NCBI GenBank assembly: GCA_943840615.1
Contig: CALSVI010000005.1
Coordinates: forward strand, 1-64,000
Direction: 5' to 3'
DNA length: 64,000 bases
Origin: an uncultured Luminiphilus sp.
GTDB lineage: Bacteria > Pseudomonadota > Gammaproteobacteria > Pseudomonadales > Halieaceae
Shown piece after piece: positions 35,474-46,281 of the stretch. A program made the position numbers and the translations under genes. Position 1 is the first letter of the stretch; the number at the start of each line of letters is the position of its first letter. The notes beneath the pieces were generated by a model. It did not search any database. It worked only from the letters and a program-made list of their open reading frames with translations, and was not told where the DNA came from.

Positions 35474-37281
35474 TTAGGCGCCTGTGAACCAACTCGCCTG
35501 CGTATCGAGCACCGACCGGTCCTGAGACGCCACATAGCGAAGCTTCTCCGCTGCCTGCGGCAAGTGATAGCGGTAGAAAAAATGACATGCGGCGACCTTG
35601 CCCTCATAGAAATCGGCGTCCGCCTGCGCGCCATTTTGTAGCGCCTCGTGAGCAATCAATGCCTGACGCAGCCACAGCCACGCGATGACCACATGCCCAA
35701 ACGCGTCCAAAAATGGCGTGGCACTGGAAAGGCGCGTCACTGTGTCGGGCTCCTGATTTACGGTCTCGGTCGTGCGCTTGGCCATTTGCCAAATGTTAGA
35801 AAGCGACTCACCCATTTCGGCAAGCGTCTCGTTACCTGATGCCGCTTCAAGCGCCGGCTGCATTTCCTCTTCGAAGATGGCAAGGGTGGCGCCTCCAGCC
35901 AGATTCACCTTGCGGCCCAAGAGATCTAGGCCGTGAATGCCGTGGCTACCCTCGTGAATTGGGTTCAAGCGGTTGTCTCGATACAGACGCTCCACCGGGT
36001 ACTCCCGGGTGTAACCGTAGCCACCCAGAATCTGGATGGCGTGCTTATTGGCCTCTAGGGTGTATTCCGAGGGCCAGGATTTGGCGATTGGGGTCAATAA
36101 CTCGAGCAATAATGAGAGACGCTGCGAAGTCTCTGAATGTTCTGAGGTCAGTTGCTGGTCAACCAACTGGGAACAGTAAGTCAGCAGCGCGAGACTCCCC
36201 TCCACTGCCACCTTTTGCTCCATTAGCAGCCTGCGAATATCGGCGTGTTCGATAATGGGAAGCATGGGACTGTTCGGGTCTTTATGGCCCGGATGTCGGC
36301 CCTGCGGACGATTGCGCGCGTAATCCAGCGAATACAGGTAGCCCGCCAAACCCGACATTGTGGCCCCCATGCCGACTCCAATCCGCGCTTCATTCATCAT
36401 GTGGAACATATTTTTGAGGCCTTCGTTTTCCTCCCCCACGAGGTAACCCAAACAATCACCCCCTCACCAAAATTGAGCAGCGTGTTGGTGGTACCCCGCT
36501 GCCCCATTTTGTGGTTTAGACCTGCAAGCGCGATGTTGTTGGGCTCACCCAGCGAGCCATCCTCCTCGACCCGGATTTTGGGCACGAGAAAAAGCGAGAT
36601 GCCCTTCACGCCCGGGGGCGCATCCGGTGTCCGGGCCAGCACCATGTGCACGATGTTCTCGGAAATATCCTGCTCTCCGCCGGAAATCCACATCTTGGTG
36701 CCGGTCAGCTTGTGGCTGCCGTCGCCAACAGGCTCAGCCATACACCGGATATCGGACAGTGAGGACCCTGCATGAGGCTCGGACAGACACATGGTGCCAA
36801 ACCAACGGCCCTCAACGAGGGGTGGAAGGTAGCGTTCGCGCAACGCCTCGCTGCCGCAGGCCTGCAGCATATGAGCATTGGAAGATGTCAGGAACACGTA
36901 GCCAACAGCCGGGGCATTGGCTGCCTGAAAAATACCCTGCATGAAATTAGCCACCATCACCGGTAGCTGCATGCCACCCAGATCATGATCAAACGTTGCC
37001 GCGGGTAGGCCGGCCTCCACAAAGGCTTTGAGGCAAGCCTTTAATGAATCGGGTGTGATGGCCTGTCCGTCCTGAAAGACGGGTTCGTTCTCATCGTGCT
37101 CCGCCGCGCAGGGCAGGAACTCTTCTTCCGCCATGCTTTGGCACAGATCGAGTATGGCGGAAATACTCTCGCGATCGTGCTCGCTGTAGCGATCACTGGC
37201 GAGTAGCGACCCCAGGTCAAACATTTCATCGAGGTAAAAGTCGACGTCGCGTCGATTGACGATCGTGGACATAGAATGCAC
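35474..37281 (-). CDS. Large acyl-CoA dehydrogenase (DmdC/FadE-like), frameshifted
   Basis: About 602 residues, the length of DmdC-type dehydrogenases rather than the ~390 of short-chain or citronellyl-CoA enzymes. The start is ATG 37281 or 37272. FAD/substrate motifs are GTMCLSEPHAGSSLSDI and LTGTKMWISGGE. One base is missing in the C5 run 36459-36463. Corrected, it reads NFGEGGDCLGYLVGEENEG, then LKNMFHMMNEARIGVG, QILGGYGYTREYPVERLYRD and a C-terminal extension ending QASWFTGA. It may serve branched or thio-acyl-CoA oxidation. A second, truncated relative lies at 24952-25334. Confidence 0.88.
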
Positions 37282-37453
37282 CGGAACGGATGTATTAAGA
37301 ACTGAGACGCGACCCTACAAGAGGCTGCATCATGGATGCAATCATTTAGGGTGATAACGAATATGCTACCGCACAATCACACTGCTTTGAGGCAGCTTGT
37401 TTGAGACACTTTGGCAACGCAGGGGCAACGTTCAGCCGCCACGCTATCGGCGA

Positions 37454-39520
37454 TCAGTCGGATTGTCTTCCGGTATATTGACGGGGCCCTACCAACTCGG
37501 GGCGAATCGGCGTCACATTCTCTGTTTCAAGTGTCTTGCGAACCCGCTTACCAACGCGTCCCTGCTTGATCCAGACATAGTCATGTCGAGGCTCATGCCC
37601 TGAAAATCCCATCACGTGCTCGGTCAAAATCGTCGTGACGTCGTTCAGATCCATTTCCGCACAGGCACGCAGTAAGCGATGCGCCGCATCCTCGATGAGA
37701 TCGAAGTCAAAGGACTCCTCCTCCGCACGCATAATCATGGGGTGCCCAGTGCCTGTCACAGATGTGCCCAGCAGCAGCTCTTCGTGAAGCTTCTCCCCCG
37801 GACGCAAACCGATGTACTCGAGGTCGATATGCTCACCAAATATATTGTCGCGCTCGATATCGTAACCACTGAGTCGAATCATGCGTTCGGCTAGCTCGAC
37901 AATACGGACGGGTTCACCCATGTCCAAAACAAATACGTCACCACCGGTACCCAGGGCCCCCGACTGCAGCACCAACTGAGCGGCCTCGCGAATACTCATA
38001 AAGTAGCGGGACACCTCGGGATGGGTGACCGTCACCGGCCCACCGCTACTGATCTGCTCACGGAACAGCGGCACCACCGAGCCCGAAGAACCCAAGACAT
38101 TGCCGAAGCGCACGATGCAAAAACGGGTTGGCGTCTCAATCTGAGATAAACCCTGCAAAATCAATTCTGCGAAGCGCTTCGAGGCGCCCATCACATTAGT
38201 CGGTCGAACCGCCTTGTCTGTTGATACCAGCACAAAGGTGTCAACCCCTGCCCGGTGAGCGGCCCAGGCCGCGCTCCAAGTGCCATGCACGTTGTTCGCG
38301 ACGCCCTCGGCAACGTTGTACTCCACCATTGGCACATGTTTATAGGCTGCTGCGTGATAAACGGTATCCACAGAGAAAGTGCGGAAGATAGATTCCAGCC
38401 GTTGCTCATCGCGAACACTGCCAAGCAAGGTCACGACAGGAAAGCGGAGCCCCTGCCTTTGGCACACGCTCTTGATGTCGCGATCAATGCTGTAGAGCGC
38501 AAATTCCGAGATATCCAAAAGGATTAATTCTTTTGGCGACGAAGCCAAAATCTGCCGGCAAAGCTCTGAGCCGATACTGCCACCCGCTCCCGTCACCATC
38601 ACGACCTTATCAGTGATGCAGCGATCTATAAGCTCAGGGTGTGGGGGGACCGGTTCACGACCTAATAAGTCATCCAGGTCAACGTCCTGAATCTGATTGA
38701 CGATCGCATTGCCCGTAATCAGCTCACTAATCTTCGGGATCGTTCTTACCCGGACAGGCAAGCCCACCAGAGAATTAATAATGGCCCGACGACGCTCCTG
38801 AGAAGCGGAGGGTATCGCCAGCAGTACCTGCCGCACGACATGCTCATTCACCAAGCTGGGTAGTTCGTCGGCTCCCAGCACAGGCCGTCCATTGATGACG
38901 GTCTCATGCAAGCTCGGGTTGTCATCGATAAACGCCACTACCCGGTAGTCGGTGCCGTGGTTTAGGGCGTTCAGCAGTTGGCGCCCGGACTCCCCGGCAC
39001 CGTAAATAATGACCCTACGGGCATCTGCACGCGTGGTGACTTGATGCCAGGCGCGGGAAATCAATCGCAAGCCCCCTATACCCACAAACAACAGCAACCA
39101 ATACACCAGCGGAGCAGTAGCAGGCAGGTTGGCCTTGGTAACGAAGATGGCAGCACTCAGCGCCAATGTGGAGAAGCTGACCGCTTTCACCAAGTCCCAT
39201 ACCGCCTGCTGACCCATGTAGCGGATCACAGAAAGATATAAGCCTTGCACGATGAAAATGACAGCAGTGCCCAACAATAGGAGCCCCGTCATTAACGGCG
39301 ACAGTGCGCCGAGGGCTGCGGCGCCGGCCTCACCACCAATGGCGGCTGACCCGTATAGAGCACCCAGTACGACGATGAGGTCGAGCACCAACCATCCCGA
39401 GACCCGGAAGGTTGAAGGCAGTGAGCGTCGGGCAAATATCCAGATGACCGCGGCAACCGAATGAGCACTCATCGCGCGGAAACGCGACGCCATCTTCTTG
39501 ACCATACGCACCTGTATCAC
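37454..39520 (-). CDS. wbpM: Nucleotide-sugar 4,6-dehydratase WbpM/CapD family
   Basis: 688 residues. Four predicted membrane segments lie in the first 150 residues. A CoA-binding-like Rossmann part follows with VIIYGAGESGRQLLNAL, then the SDR dehydratase with VMVTGAGGSIGSELCRQI and YHAAAYKHVPMVE. The segment STDKAVRPTNVMGASKR has Met in place of the usual catalytic Tyr, as in WbpM. It makes UDP-4-keto-6-deoxy-GlcNAc for O-antigen or exopolysaccharide. Last of the epimerase-wbpL-wbpM run, and conserved at this chromosomal position in Pseudomonas. Confidence 0.93.
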   Translation of the reverse strand: MIQVRMVKKMASRFRAMSAHSVAAVIWIFARRSLPSTFRVSGWLVLDLIVVLGALYGSAAIGGEAGAAALGALSPLMTGLLLLGTAVIFIVQGLYLSVIRYMGQQAVWDLVKAVSFSTLALSAAIFVTKANLPATAPLVYWLLLFVGIGGLRLISRAWHQVTTRADARRVIIYGAGESGRQLLNALNHGTDYRVVAFIDDNPSLHETVINGRPVLGADELPSLVNEHVVRQVLLAIPSASQERRRAIINSLVGLPVRVRTIPKISELITGNAIVNQIQDVDLDDLLGREPVPPHPELIDRCITDKVVMVTGAGGSIGSELCRQILASSPKELILLDISEFALYSIDRDIKSVCQRQGLRFPVVTLLGSVRDEQRLESIFRTFSVDTVYHAAAYKHVPMVEYNVAEGVANNVHGTWSAAWAAHRAGVDTFVLVSTDKAVRPTNVMGASKRFAELILQGLSQIETPTRFCIVRFGNVLGSSGSVVPLFREQISSGGPVTVTHPEVSRYFMSIREAAQLVLQSGALGTGGDVFVLDMGEPVRIVELAERMIRLSGYDIERDNIFGEHIDLEYIGLRPGEKLHEELLLGTSVTGTGHPMIMRAEEESFDFDLIEDAAHRLLRACAEMDLNDVTTILTEHVMGFSGHEPRHDYVWIKQGRVGKRVRKTLETENVTPIRPELVGPRQYTGRQSD

Positions 39521-39569
39521 GCAACCGAATCACCAATAGATTCAGTTGGTTACTTGGAAAGGCGACAGT

Positions 39570-40529
39570 TTACGCTCTGAACCGCGCGTACACCACTGCC
39601 ATCACGGCCGGAATGGCTGATAAAAGTACCAGAAGCGGCGGGAATACCTCGCTGCTGACAGCCGTCACGGCCAGCGGAAATTGCCAGGCCACCTGCATTC
39701 CCAGCAGCCCCAGGGTAATGGGTAAAGGACTTCCCGCGACGAGGCTGAGGCGCTGATACGCATGGTCACAATGAGCCACATGCGGCGGTCTGCCCGCTAC
39801 GCTTCGAATAAACAGCGTCATGCCGGTATCCACTAAAAAAGGCATCATCAGTATCAACCAGGCCAAGCCAACTGCACTATCTGTCGCAAAGGCCAAAAGC
39901 CCCAGGACGGCGAGGAAAAAACCTAATGGAACAGCCCCTGCATCGCCCATAAACAGCTTGGCAGGCGGCCAATTAAAGCCCAGAAGCGGTGCGCAGCAAG
40001 CCAATAATAACGCGCACAACCAAGCCAGGATCGCATTAGGTGCCGCCCCAAAAGTGGCAATCAGACCCAGCCCCATTGCGACACAAAGCGCCTGCACAGT
40101 CGCCAGACCATCAGCACCGTCCATGAAGTTAACGAGGTTAATGCACCACGCAACGGCTATTCCGGTCAGCAATAAAGTCGTCGTACCCAGGGGGAGATCT
40201 GAAGACAGCAACCAGGGCAGCGCTATCCCCGCACCGAGATAACACAGTAGGCGGATACCACTGGGAATACCCCATTTGTCGTCCAACAAGCCGACTGCCG
40301 TGAGCCCCGCGATTAGGAGCGCAATACCCGTGGCACCGGGCAGCGTAGTGAATGATCCGACGCCTGCGGCTAGCAGCGTCATCGGCACCAACCCGCCACC
40401 GACGACGGTCGGCCGTGAATGCAAGCTTCGCGCGTTCGGTTGATCCACCAGATCCAACGAGGGTGCGACCCGCAGAAATAGCCAGAGCCCGGCGGTAGAA
40501 CTCAACAATATCGCGAGCAGGATCAGCAT
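39570..40529 (-). CDS. wbpL: Undecaprenyl-phosphate sugar-1-P transferase WbpL/WecA family
   Basis: About 319 residues from the ATG at 40529, which overlaps the upstream gene by seven bases; a longer frame to 40613 lies inside that gene. Around ten membrane segments. The MraY/WecA-family signatures are SLHSRPTVVGGGLVP, VGLLDDKWGIPSG, LVNFMDGADGLATVQ and KLFMGDAGAVPLGFF, which give the catalytic aspartates. It starts lipid-linked O-antigen or exopolysaccharide synthesis at the inner membrane. It sits between the epimerase and wbpM genes, as in Pseudomonas. Confidence 0.93.
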   Translation of the reverse strand: MLILLAILLSSTAGLWLFLRVAPSLDLVDQPNARSLHSRPTVVGGGLVPMTLLAAGVGSFTTLPGATGIALLIAGLTAVGLLDDKWGIPSGIRLLCYLGAGIALPWLLSSDLPLGTTTLLLTGIAVAWCINLVNFMDGADGLATVQALCVAMGLGLIATFGAAPNAILAWLCALLLACCAPLLGFNWPPAKLFMGDAGAVPLGFFLAVLGLLAFATDSAVGLAWLILMMPFLVDTGMTLFIRSVAGRPPHVAHCDHAYQRLSLVAGSPLPITLGLLGMQVAWQFPLAVTAVSSEVFPPLLVLLSAIPAVMAVVYARFRA

Positions 40530-41443
40530 GAGCCAAGGGTTTTTCGCGCGCAACAGGAAGCCAGAGTAAGACGCGCCTGCCACCCTTCTATCTCGGGCGG
40601 TGTTCCACACCAATGATTGCTGGACAGACCTCGCCAGGTAGTGCCTGCCACATTACCCTCGCGCCAATCGAGCAACCGGCCACCCAACTTGCAAAGCCAC
40701 TGTGGCGTAACACCCAGCTTGGTCCGCGCAGACAGCGCCCGTGAAATTTTCTCTGCGTCGTAACACTCACCGTCTATCGCCGCCAGTGTTGTCCGACCGA
40801 CCGGTGCACCCGAACTCCCTTGCGCACAGCTGATGATGAGCTCCACCAGATCGGGCCGCGCTACCATGGACCGCCGGCCAATGGCGGGGAGCAAAGCGGG
40901 CCAGCAACGCATGACAAGATCGACCAACCTGAGATTTGCGGTAAGCGTCTCGTCATAAATGAGCCCGGGACGCACCACCGTTAGCGCGCTGTCTGAAGCA
41001 TCAAAGACTTGCTGCAGTCCCTGCTCGGCGCGCCACTTGGAGGCTGTGTAAAGCTCTTGAGGCGCTCTGTATGCCTGTGCTTCGGCATCGGGAGTGCCCG
41101 CATCGGCTGGCACCACATTTAACGAACTCAGATAAATGAAGTGGGCCACTCCGGCTGCGGCTGCGGCCGCTGCGAGCCGGCTCGTCCCGTCAACATTGAC
41201 GCACTGATAATCAGCTTCACGGGCTCGCCGGTGCGCCAAACCCGCGCTGTGGATCACACAAGATACGCCGGCAAATAGGTCCTCGGAAGGGTCATGGGGA
41301 GCCGCCATATCGTAGTGCATCCAATCCACGCCCACCTCCGCGGGCGCGGAGCGGCCGGCCAGGCGAACCGGTATGCCGCGGTCTTTTATTGCTGCGCATA
41401 GCGCAGCACCAAAATAGCCGGTGGCGCCTGTTAGCAGCAACAA
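40523..41443 (-). CDS. NAD-dependent sugar epimerase/dehydratase (WbpV-like)
   Basis: 306 residues of the extended SDR family. The nucleotide motif GATGYFGAAL starts at residue 6 and the catalytic-type segment YTASKWRAE (YxxxK) lies in the middle, preceded by IYLSSLNVV. Proteins of this kind beside wbpL act as UDP-sugar 4-epimerases or related enzymes; the substrate is not certain. Translationally coupled to wbpL by a seven-base overlap. Confidence 0.85.
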   Translation of the reverse strand: MLLLTGATGYFGAALCAAIKDRGIPVRLAGRSAPAEVGVDWMHYDMAAPHDPSEDLFAGVSCVIHSAGLAHRRAREADYQCVNVDGTSRLAAAAAAAGVAHFIYLSSLNVVPADAGTPDAEAQAYRAPQELYTASKWRAEQGLQQVFDASDSALTVVRPGLIYDETLTANLRLVDLVMRCWPALLPAIGRRSMVARPDLVELIISCAQGSSGAPVGRTTLAAIDGECYDAEKISRALSARTKLGVTPQWLCKLGGRLLDWREGNVAGTTWRGLSSNHWCGTPPEIEGWQARLTLASCCARKTLGSC

Positions 41444-41464
41444 GGCGCCTGACTCCGAATGATC

Positions 41465-41809
41465 TTACTGCAGGCGGATAGCACTGCGGTTTTTCTCGAC
41501 AGTCGCTAGACCAATACCCTGAACTGCCGCTAACTCATCAATGTGCTCAAACGGGCCATGGGCCTCCCGATACTCAATAATGCGGTGCGCTTTGGCGATG
41601 CCAACACCTTGTAGCGACTCGGCCAGCACCTCTGCGCTCGCGAGGTTGATATTCACCGGCTCAGTCGCAAAGCCGGTCAGGGGGCTCAAACCCAAAAGCA
41701 GCGCCACGAGCGCCAGCGCCTGTGCTGCCATTGCGAAGGGCGTGCGCGCCGAGCGGGCAGGCTTGCGACAAACTGTCGCCGGGTCATGTTTTGTGAACTG
41801 TGACGTCAT
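41465..41809 (-). CDS. ComEA-like helix-hairpin-helix protein
   Basis: About 114 residues from the ATG at 41809, chosen because GGAG lies seven bases upstream. A short basic N-terminus is followed by a hydrophobic stretch (AAQALALVALLLGLSPLTG) as signal or anchor. The mature part is a double HhH motif: VNINLASAEVLAESLQGVG and then AAVQGIGLATVEKNRSAI. Such proteins bind DNA in the periplasm during uptake. ComEA-like genes follow the O-antigen locus in Pseudomonas too. Confidence 0.88.
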   Translation of the reverse strand: MTSQFTKHDPATVCRKPARSARTPFAMAAQALALVALLLGLSPLTGFATEPVNINLASAEVLAESLQGVGIAKAHRIIEYREAHGPFEHIDELAAVQGIGLATVEKNRSAIRLQ

Positions 41810-41972
41810 TTTTTTCTCCATCAGTCTGGTTGAAATACCCACCCATGTGGGCTCAACCAAACTATGGGCCGGTACTCACTCACAAAGCAGATCCCGAAGC
41901 GCTTTACATCTTAAATGGCTGCAATTCATGCCGCTTTAAGCCGCAGCGAGACGGGACTGCGTCATGACTAAC

Positions 41973-42686
41973 CTAACCATGCAACTGCTGGTCCAGTGCG
42001 GTCCGAATCTGGGCCGCGGTGCCAGCAGGGTCGCTGGAAGCCGTTATGGAGCGCCCAATGACCAAATGCGTTGCACCAGCAGACACCGCACTTTCCGGCG
42101 TAACAATCCTGCGCTGATCGCCTGCGGCGTCTCCGGCCTGCCGAATACCCGGCGTCACAAGCAAAAACCCCGGTCGCTGCCGCGCGGCCAGCACGGCAGC
42201 CTCTGCGGCTGAGCAAACCACACCATCGAGGCCTGCAGATTCGGTGAGTGCAGCCAGCTTGCAAACACGATCTATCGGCTCTCCATCCCAATCCAGCTCG
42301 GCTAGATCCTCGCGCGCCATGCTGGTCAACACGGTTACCGCCACTAACAGAGGCGGGTGCGCGGCGGCGGACAGCGCTTCTTTTGCTGCGCACATCATTC
42401 TCGACCCACCCCCTGCGTGCACATTGACCATCCACACTCCCAGATCGGCAGCCGCTTTAACTGCATGTGCGACCGTACTGGGAATGTCATGGAATTTCAG
42501 GTCGAGAAAAATATCGAATCCGAGATCGCGCAGAGCACGGACCACATCAGGTCCGGCAATCGTAAATAATTGTTTGCCCACCTTAAGACGCACGGTGCTG
42601 GGGTCCAGCTGCCTTGCCAGCGCAATCGCCGCCTCAGCAGTGTCGAAGTCCAGCGCGACGATCAGATTGCTACCACTGTCAGCCAT
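41973..42686 (-). CDS. pyrF: Orotidine 5'-phosphate decarboxylase
   Basis: Last step of UMP synthesis. About 237 residues. The catalytic DxKxxD motif is in [24 protein letters not shown] opens the barrel, HAGGGSRMM and [11 protein letters not shown] provide the phosphate-binding region. The start at 42686 (MADSGSN) fits GGAG nine bases upstream; a longer start would lie deeper inside lapB. It overlaps the lapB stop by eight bases. Confidence 0.96.
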   Translation of the reverse strand: MADSGSNLIVALDFDTAEAAIALARQLDPSTVRLKVGKQLFTIAGPDVVRALRDLGFDIFLDLKFHDIPSTVAHAVKAAADLGVWMVNVHAGGGSRMMCAAKEALSAAAHPPLLVAVTVLTSMAREDLAELDWDGEPIDRVCKLAALTESAGLDGVVCSAAEAAVLAARQRPGFLLVTPGIRQAGDAAGDQRRIVTPESAVSAGATHLVIGRSITASSDPAGTAAQIRTALDQQLHG

Positions 42687-43872
42687 GGGATTGCTCCAAT
42701 GCGTCACCGCGGTAATGAATAGAATCCCAATGGCGGCAGCCAGGGCAACGCCAATGACGGGCCTTGCCGGTGAATCCGCAATGATCGCAGCGATAGTCTT
42801 GCTCGGGGTTAGTGAGTCGGTCGAACACCTGGCGCTCCGGCAATGATGCCTCGGATTGCAGACCCTTGAGCACTAGGGAAGCCGCCACGGAGACCGAAGG
42901 CTGATCCACCAAAGTCTTGCGAAGGAACGCCTCAGCGGCCTCCTTACCCTGCCGGGCCTCCAGTTCTCTCGCCAGCGATAAGGCCAGCAGCGGCGAGGTT
43001 TGCGCCTCGTAGTAACGCTGCAGCGACAAAAGGTGAAGAGCCTCATCCTCGTGCGCAGAGCAAATATCAAGCAACAGCATCAGAAACTCGGGCGTGCAGG
43101 TACGATCGCTTCCCATAATAATGTGAAAGTGCTCAAGCGCCGCCGCCGAATCACCCTCAGACAACCGCAGCCTGGCCAATCCCATGCGGGCACGCAAATC
43201 GGCAGGTTGATCCCGAAGTGCGTCCTCATACAAGTCGCCGGCCACCCGCATATCACCCCTCTCCAACGCAGCCTCGGCCTGCTCACACAGATACTGCCCG
43301 CGTAACTGCTGCGCCGGCTGGCCTTGCCCGGCTGACGGATGTCCTGCCGTGTCGGCCGCAATCAGCTGCTCGGCAATAGCGACAGCGGCTACCCAATCTC
43401 GCTGCGCTTCGTAAACGTCAAGTAAATGCCGCTGGGCGGTCGCACTGAAGTCGGTAGATTGTCCCGCCAAATCTACCAGCAGCTGCTCGGCGCGGTCATA
43501 GAGTCCCGCGGCGATAAAATCCCGGGCCAGCTCCAGATGAGATTGATGCAGCTGAACAGCGGTTAGCTGCGGTCGCTTCAGTAAATTTTGATGAATTCTG
43601 ATCGCCCGATCGACCTCACCCCTTTTACGCAACACGCTGCCAAGCGCAATGTGGGTATCGAGGGTATCCTCATTCACTGCCAAGGCCTCGGTAAACGCAT
43701 CAACGGCATCCTCTTCCTCACCATCGAGCAGGAAGTTAAAGCCTCGGTAATATTGAGACGGGAGCTGGGCACGCTCCGCGCCACCCATGCGCAGCCCCCC
43801 CCGTCCAAGGGTCCAACCCGCTGCCACCGCAAGCACGAGCAGTATCAGCAAAAGCCCGTTATTCAGTATCAC
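42679..43872 (-). CDS. lapB: Lipopolysaccharide assembly protein B
   Basis: About 397 residues from a GTG at 43872, overlapping lapA by 14 bases. An N-terminal membrane anchor ([14 protein letters not shown]) is followed by about nine TPR units and a C-terminal rubredoxin-like metal knuckle [18 protein letters not shown]. LapB guides FtsH to degrade LpxC and balances LPS with phospholipid synthesis. Encoded with lapA behind rpsA and ihfB, the usual gammaproteobacterial order. Confidence 0.95.
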   Translation of the reverse strand: MILNNGLLLILLVLAVAAGWTLGRGGLRMGGAERAQLPSQYYRGFNFLLDGEEEDAVDAFTEALAVNEDTLDTHIALGSVLRKRGEVDRAIRIHQNLLKRPQLTAVQLHQSHLELARDFIAAGLYDRAEQLLVDLAGQSTDFSATAQRHLLDVYEAQRDWVAAVAIAEQLIAADTAGHPSAGQGQPAQQLRGQYLCEQAEAALERGDMRVAGDLYEDALRDQPADLRARMGLARLRLSEGDSAAALEHFHIIMGSDRTCTPEFLMLLLDICSAHEDEALHLLSLQRYYEAQTSPLLALSLARELEARQGKEAAEAFLRKTLVDQPSVSVAASLVLKGLQSEASLPERQVFDRLTNPEQDYRCDHCGFTGKARHWRCPGCRHWDSIHYRGDALEQSHG

Positions 43873-44155
43873 GCCCGGTCCCTTTCTCAGCAGCCGCCAG
43901 CAGGCGATCTCGTTGCTTGCGAAGCCGACGGATAGTGGCGGCGCGCCTGAGGGCCAGCAAAGCGCCCGCTGCAAGGCCTATGGCAACACCTAGGGCGAGC
44001 GCGAGCAGAATCCAAATTGCGACAGGTTGCGACGGCAGTTGAATCAACACGAGATCCAGAGGAACGGCCTGCGTGTTTTGCAGCGCGAAAAGGCCGCCCG
44101 CCGCTATGGCGCCCACTGCGAGCAGTAGCGTCAGCCCCTGTCTCAACCAGTGCAT
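43859..44155 (-). CDS. lapA: Lipopolysaccharide assembly protein A domain protein
   Basis: 98 residues with two membrane segments (LLLAVGAIAAGGLFALQN and IWILLALALGVAIGLAAG) joined by a short loop, then a basic tail. The layout and size fit LapA. It starts two bases after the ihfB stop and overlaps lapB. Confidence 0.9.
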   Translation of the reverse strand: MHWLRQGLTLLLAVGAIAAGGLFALQNTQAVPLDLVLIQLPSQPVAIWILLALALGVAIGLAAGALLALRRAATIRRLRKQRDRLLAAAEKGTGRDTE

Positions 44156-44157
44156 GG

Positions 44158-44454
44158 TCAGAATCCGGACTTGACGGCTCGATTCACCCTGTCCCGCAGC
44201 TCTTTGCCAGGCTTGAAGTGCGGCACGTGTTTGCCCCGAAGCGCCACGGTGTCGCCCGTTCTGGGATTTCGTCCCTGCCGGGGTTCGCGGTAGTGAAGAG
44301 AGAAGCTGCCGAAACCCCGAATCTCTATCCGCTGTCCGGAAGAAAGGGTTTCTGTCATGTGGTCGATCAGCAGTTTGACCGCCAATTCGACGTCTTTTGC
44401 GCTCAACTGGCTTTGACCGTCGGCCATCAAGTCAATCAGTTCGCTTCGCGTCAT
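44158..44454 (-). CDS. ihfB: Integration host factor subunit beta
   Basis: 98 residues of the HU/IHF family. [18 protein letters not shown] and [12 protein letters not shown] form the DNA-bending arm, which ends [27 protein letters not shown] at the N-terminus is typical of the beta subunit. It bends DNA with IhfA at replication, transcription and recombination sites. Lies 153 bases after rpsA, beyond a terminator, so it may have its own promoter. Confidence 0.97.
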   Translation of the reverse strand: MTRSELIDLMADGQSQLSAKDVELAVKLLIDHMTETLSSGQRIEIRGFGSFSLHYREPRQGRNPRTGDTVALRGKHVPHFKPGKELRDRVNRAVKSGF

Positions 44455-44561
44455 GCTTCTACTCCACTGAGCTCCTCAGCCATTCTGGCCGACACCTTCC
44501 GTGTTGGCAAGTCACTCATTTTAATCAGGTTTATAGATTTACCTTCGCTGCTTCTGCGCGC

Positions 44562-44588
44562 AAAAAAAAAGGCCGGCAAAAGCCGGCC
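44562..44588 (-). terminator. Intrinsic terminator after rpsA
   Basis: On the minus strand GGCCGGC pairs with GCCGGCC around a TTTT loop, followed by nine T (44570-44562). It lies about 20 bases past the rpsA stop. Confidence 0.93.
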
Positions 44589-44607
44589 CGATCGTCTTCA
44601 ATCCGAC

Positions 44608-46281
44608 TCACTGATCTTCCATTTTCGCCTTGATCAGATCCCCGATCGTACCGGGAGAAGAGACTTCATCCTGCTCTTTCAAGGACGCAACCGCTTCTTT
44701 TTCGTCATCAATATCCTTGGCTTTAATCGACAGTCCAAGTGCGCGGCTCTTGCGATCAACGTTCACGATCTTCGCCTCTACGCTGTCACCCACGCTCATC
44801 GCAGAACGGGCATCGTCAACCCGATCGAAGCTGATGTCGGCGGCCTTCAGGTAACCCTCTACTTCATCAGACAGTTTTATCGTCGCACCCTTGGCATCGA
44901 CTTCAGTCACAGTGCCGGTCACAAGGCTGCCGCGATCATTGTCGCTGACATAGAGTGAGAACGCGTCGTCTTCAAGCTGTTTGATGCCCAGCGAGATACG
45001 CTCCCGTTCCGGATCAATGGACAGAATAACTGTCTCGATCTCGTCCCCTTTCTTGTAATTGCGAACCGCTTCCTCGCCGGTTTCGTTCCAGCTGATATCA
45101 CTCAGATGAACAAGGCCATCGATAGCGCCCTCTAGACCGATGAAGATACCGAAATCGGTAATCGATTTGATGCTGCCTGAAATCTTGTCGCCTTTGGCAT
45201 GATCCCCAGCAAACGCATCCCAGGGGTTCTGGGTGCACTGTTTAATGCCCAGCGAAATACGGCGGCGCTCCTCATCGATATCGAGCACCATGACCTCGAC
45301 CTCATCACCCAACTGAACAATCTTGGACGGGTGGACGTTCTTATTGGTCCAGTCCATCTCGGAGACGTGCACCAGGCCTTCAACACCCTCCTCGATCTCG
45401 GCGAAGCAGCCGTAGTCGGTGAGATTGGTGACTTTAGCCACCACACGGCTGCCCTCGGGGTATCGACCCGTGATCTGCACCCAGGGATCTTCGCCCAGTT
45501 GCTTGAGACCCAGCGAAACACGGTTGCGCTCGCGATCGAATTTCAGGATCTTGACGTCCATCTCCTGCCCAACTTCTACGATCTCGCTGGGATGCTTGAT
45601 GCGTTTCCAAGCCATATCGGTGATGTGCAACAAACCGTCGACGCCACCCAGATCCACAAACGCGCCGTAATCGGTCAGGTTCTTCACCACACCCTTCACG
45701 GATTGGCCTTCCTGCAGATTCTGAAGTAACTCTTCGCGCTCTGCGCTGTTCGCTGACTCCATTACCGCGCGACGTGATACCACGACGTTATTGCGCTTCT
45801 GATCAAGCTTAATCACCTTGAATTCAAGTTCTTTCCCTTCAAGATGCGTTGTCTCGCGGATGGGGCGAACATCAATGAGTGATCCCGGAAGGAATGCGCG
45901 AATGGAATCGATATCGACCGTGAAGCCACCCTTCACCTTGCCATTAATCACGCCCATAACCACTTCTTCTGCCACGTGCGCTGCTTCCAGACCCTTCCAG
46001 GCCTCGGCTCGCTTCGCTTTCTCGCGGGAGAGTTTGGTTTCTCCGAAACCGTCTTCAACGGTCTCGAGTGCCACCTGCACTTCGTCGCCAACGCTGAGAC
46101 TACACTCACCATTAGCATTCATAAATTGATCGAGGGGAATTACCCCTTCTGACTTCAAACCGGCGTGGACGGTGACCCATTCGTTATCAATGTCGATGAC
46201 GACACCCGTGACGATCGATCCGGGTTCCATATCAACGGTTTGGAGGCTTTCTTCAAAGAGTTCAGCGAAGGATTCGCTCAT
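44608..46281 (-). CDS. rpsA: 30S ribosomal protein S1
   Basis: 557 residues with six S1 RNA-binding domains. The four RNA-binding repeats are easily seen by units such as [39 protein letters not shown] and [21 protein letters not shown]1 unfolds mRNA on the small subunit. The end KAKMEDQ and length are typical. Downstream of cmk by 93 bases and followed by a strong terminator. Confidence 0.98.
   Translation of the reverse strand: MSESFAELFEESLQTVDMEPGSIVTGVVIDIDNEWVTVHAGLKSEGVIPLDQFMNANGECSLSVGDEVQVALETVEDGFGETKLSREKAKRAEAWKGLEAAHVAEEVVMGVINGKVKGGFTVDIDSIRAFLPGSLIDVRPIRETTHLEGKELEFKVIKLDQKRNNVVVSRRAVMESANSAEREELLQNLQEGQSVKGVVKNLTDYGAFVDLGGVDGLLHITDMAWKRIKHPSEIVEVGQEMDVKILKFDRERNRVSLGLKQLGEDPWVQITGRYPEGSRVVAKVTNLTDYGCFAEIEEGVEGLVHVSEMDWTNKNVHPSKIVQLGDEVEVMVLDIDEERRRISLGIKQCTQNPWDAFAGDHAKGDKISGSIKSITDFGIFIGLEGAIDGLVHLSDISWNETGEEAVRNYKKGDEIETVILSIDPERERISLGIKQLEDDAFSLYVSDNDRGSLVTGTVTEVDAKGATIKLSDEVEGYLKAADISFDRVDDARSAMSVGDSVEAKIVNVDRKSRALGLSIKAKDIDDEKEAVASLKEQDEVSSPGTIGDLIKAKMEDQ

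Noticed and set aside
35304-35588. Small minus-strand frame overlapping the end of the dehydrogenase gene
   Set aside because: It lies mostly inside the dehydrogenase C-terminus in another frame and has no recognisable features.
1-37281. Widespread programmed +1 frameshifting as an explanation for the many broken genes
   Set aside because: Corrections are needed in both directions, sites share no slippery motif or stop context, and several are ordinary homopolymers. Sequencing error or decay is simpler.
35474-37281. AtuD (citronellyl-CoA dehydrogenase)
   Set aside because: At about 600 residues with a C-terminal extension it matches the DmdC/FadE-like size class, not the ~390-residue AtuD class, and it is not next to the atu operon.
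19552-37281. Integrase or excisionase of the island
   Set aside because: No frame with the R-H-R-Y tyrosine-recombinase pattern or a serine-recombinase N-terminus was found in the window.
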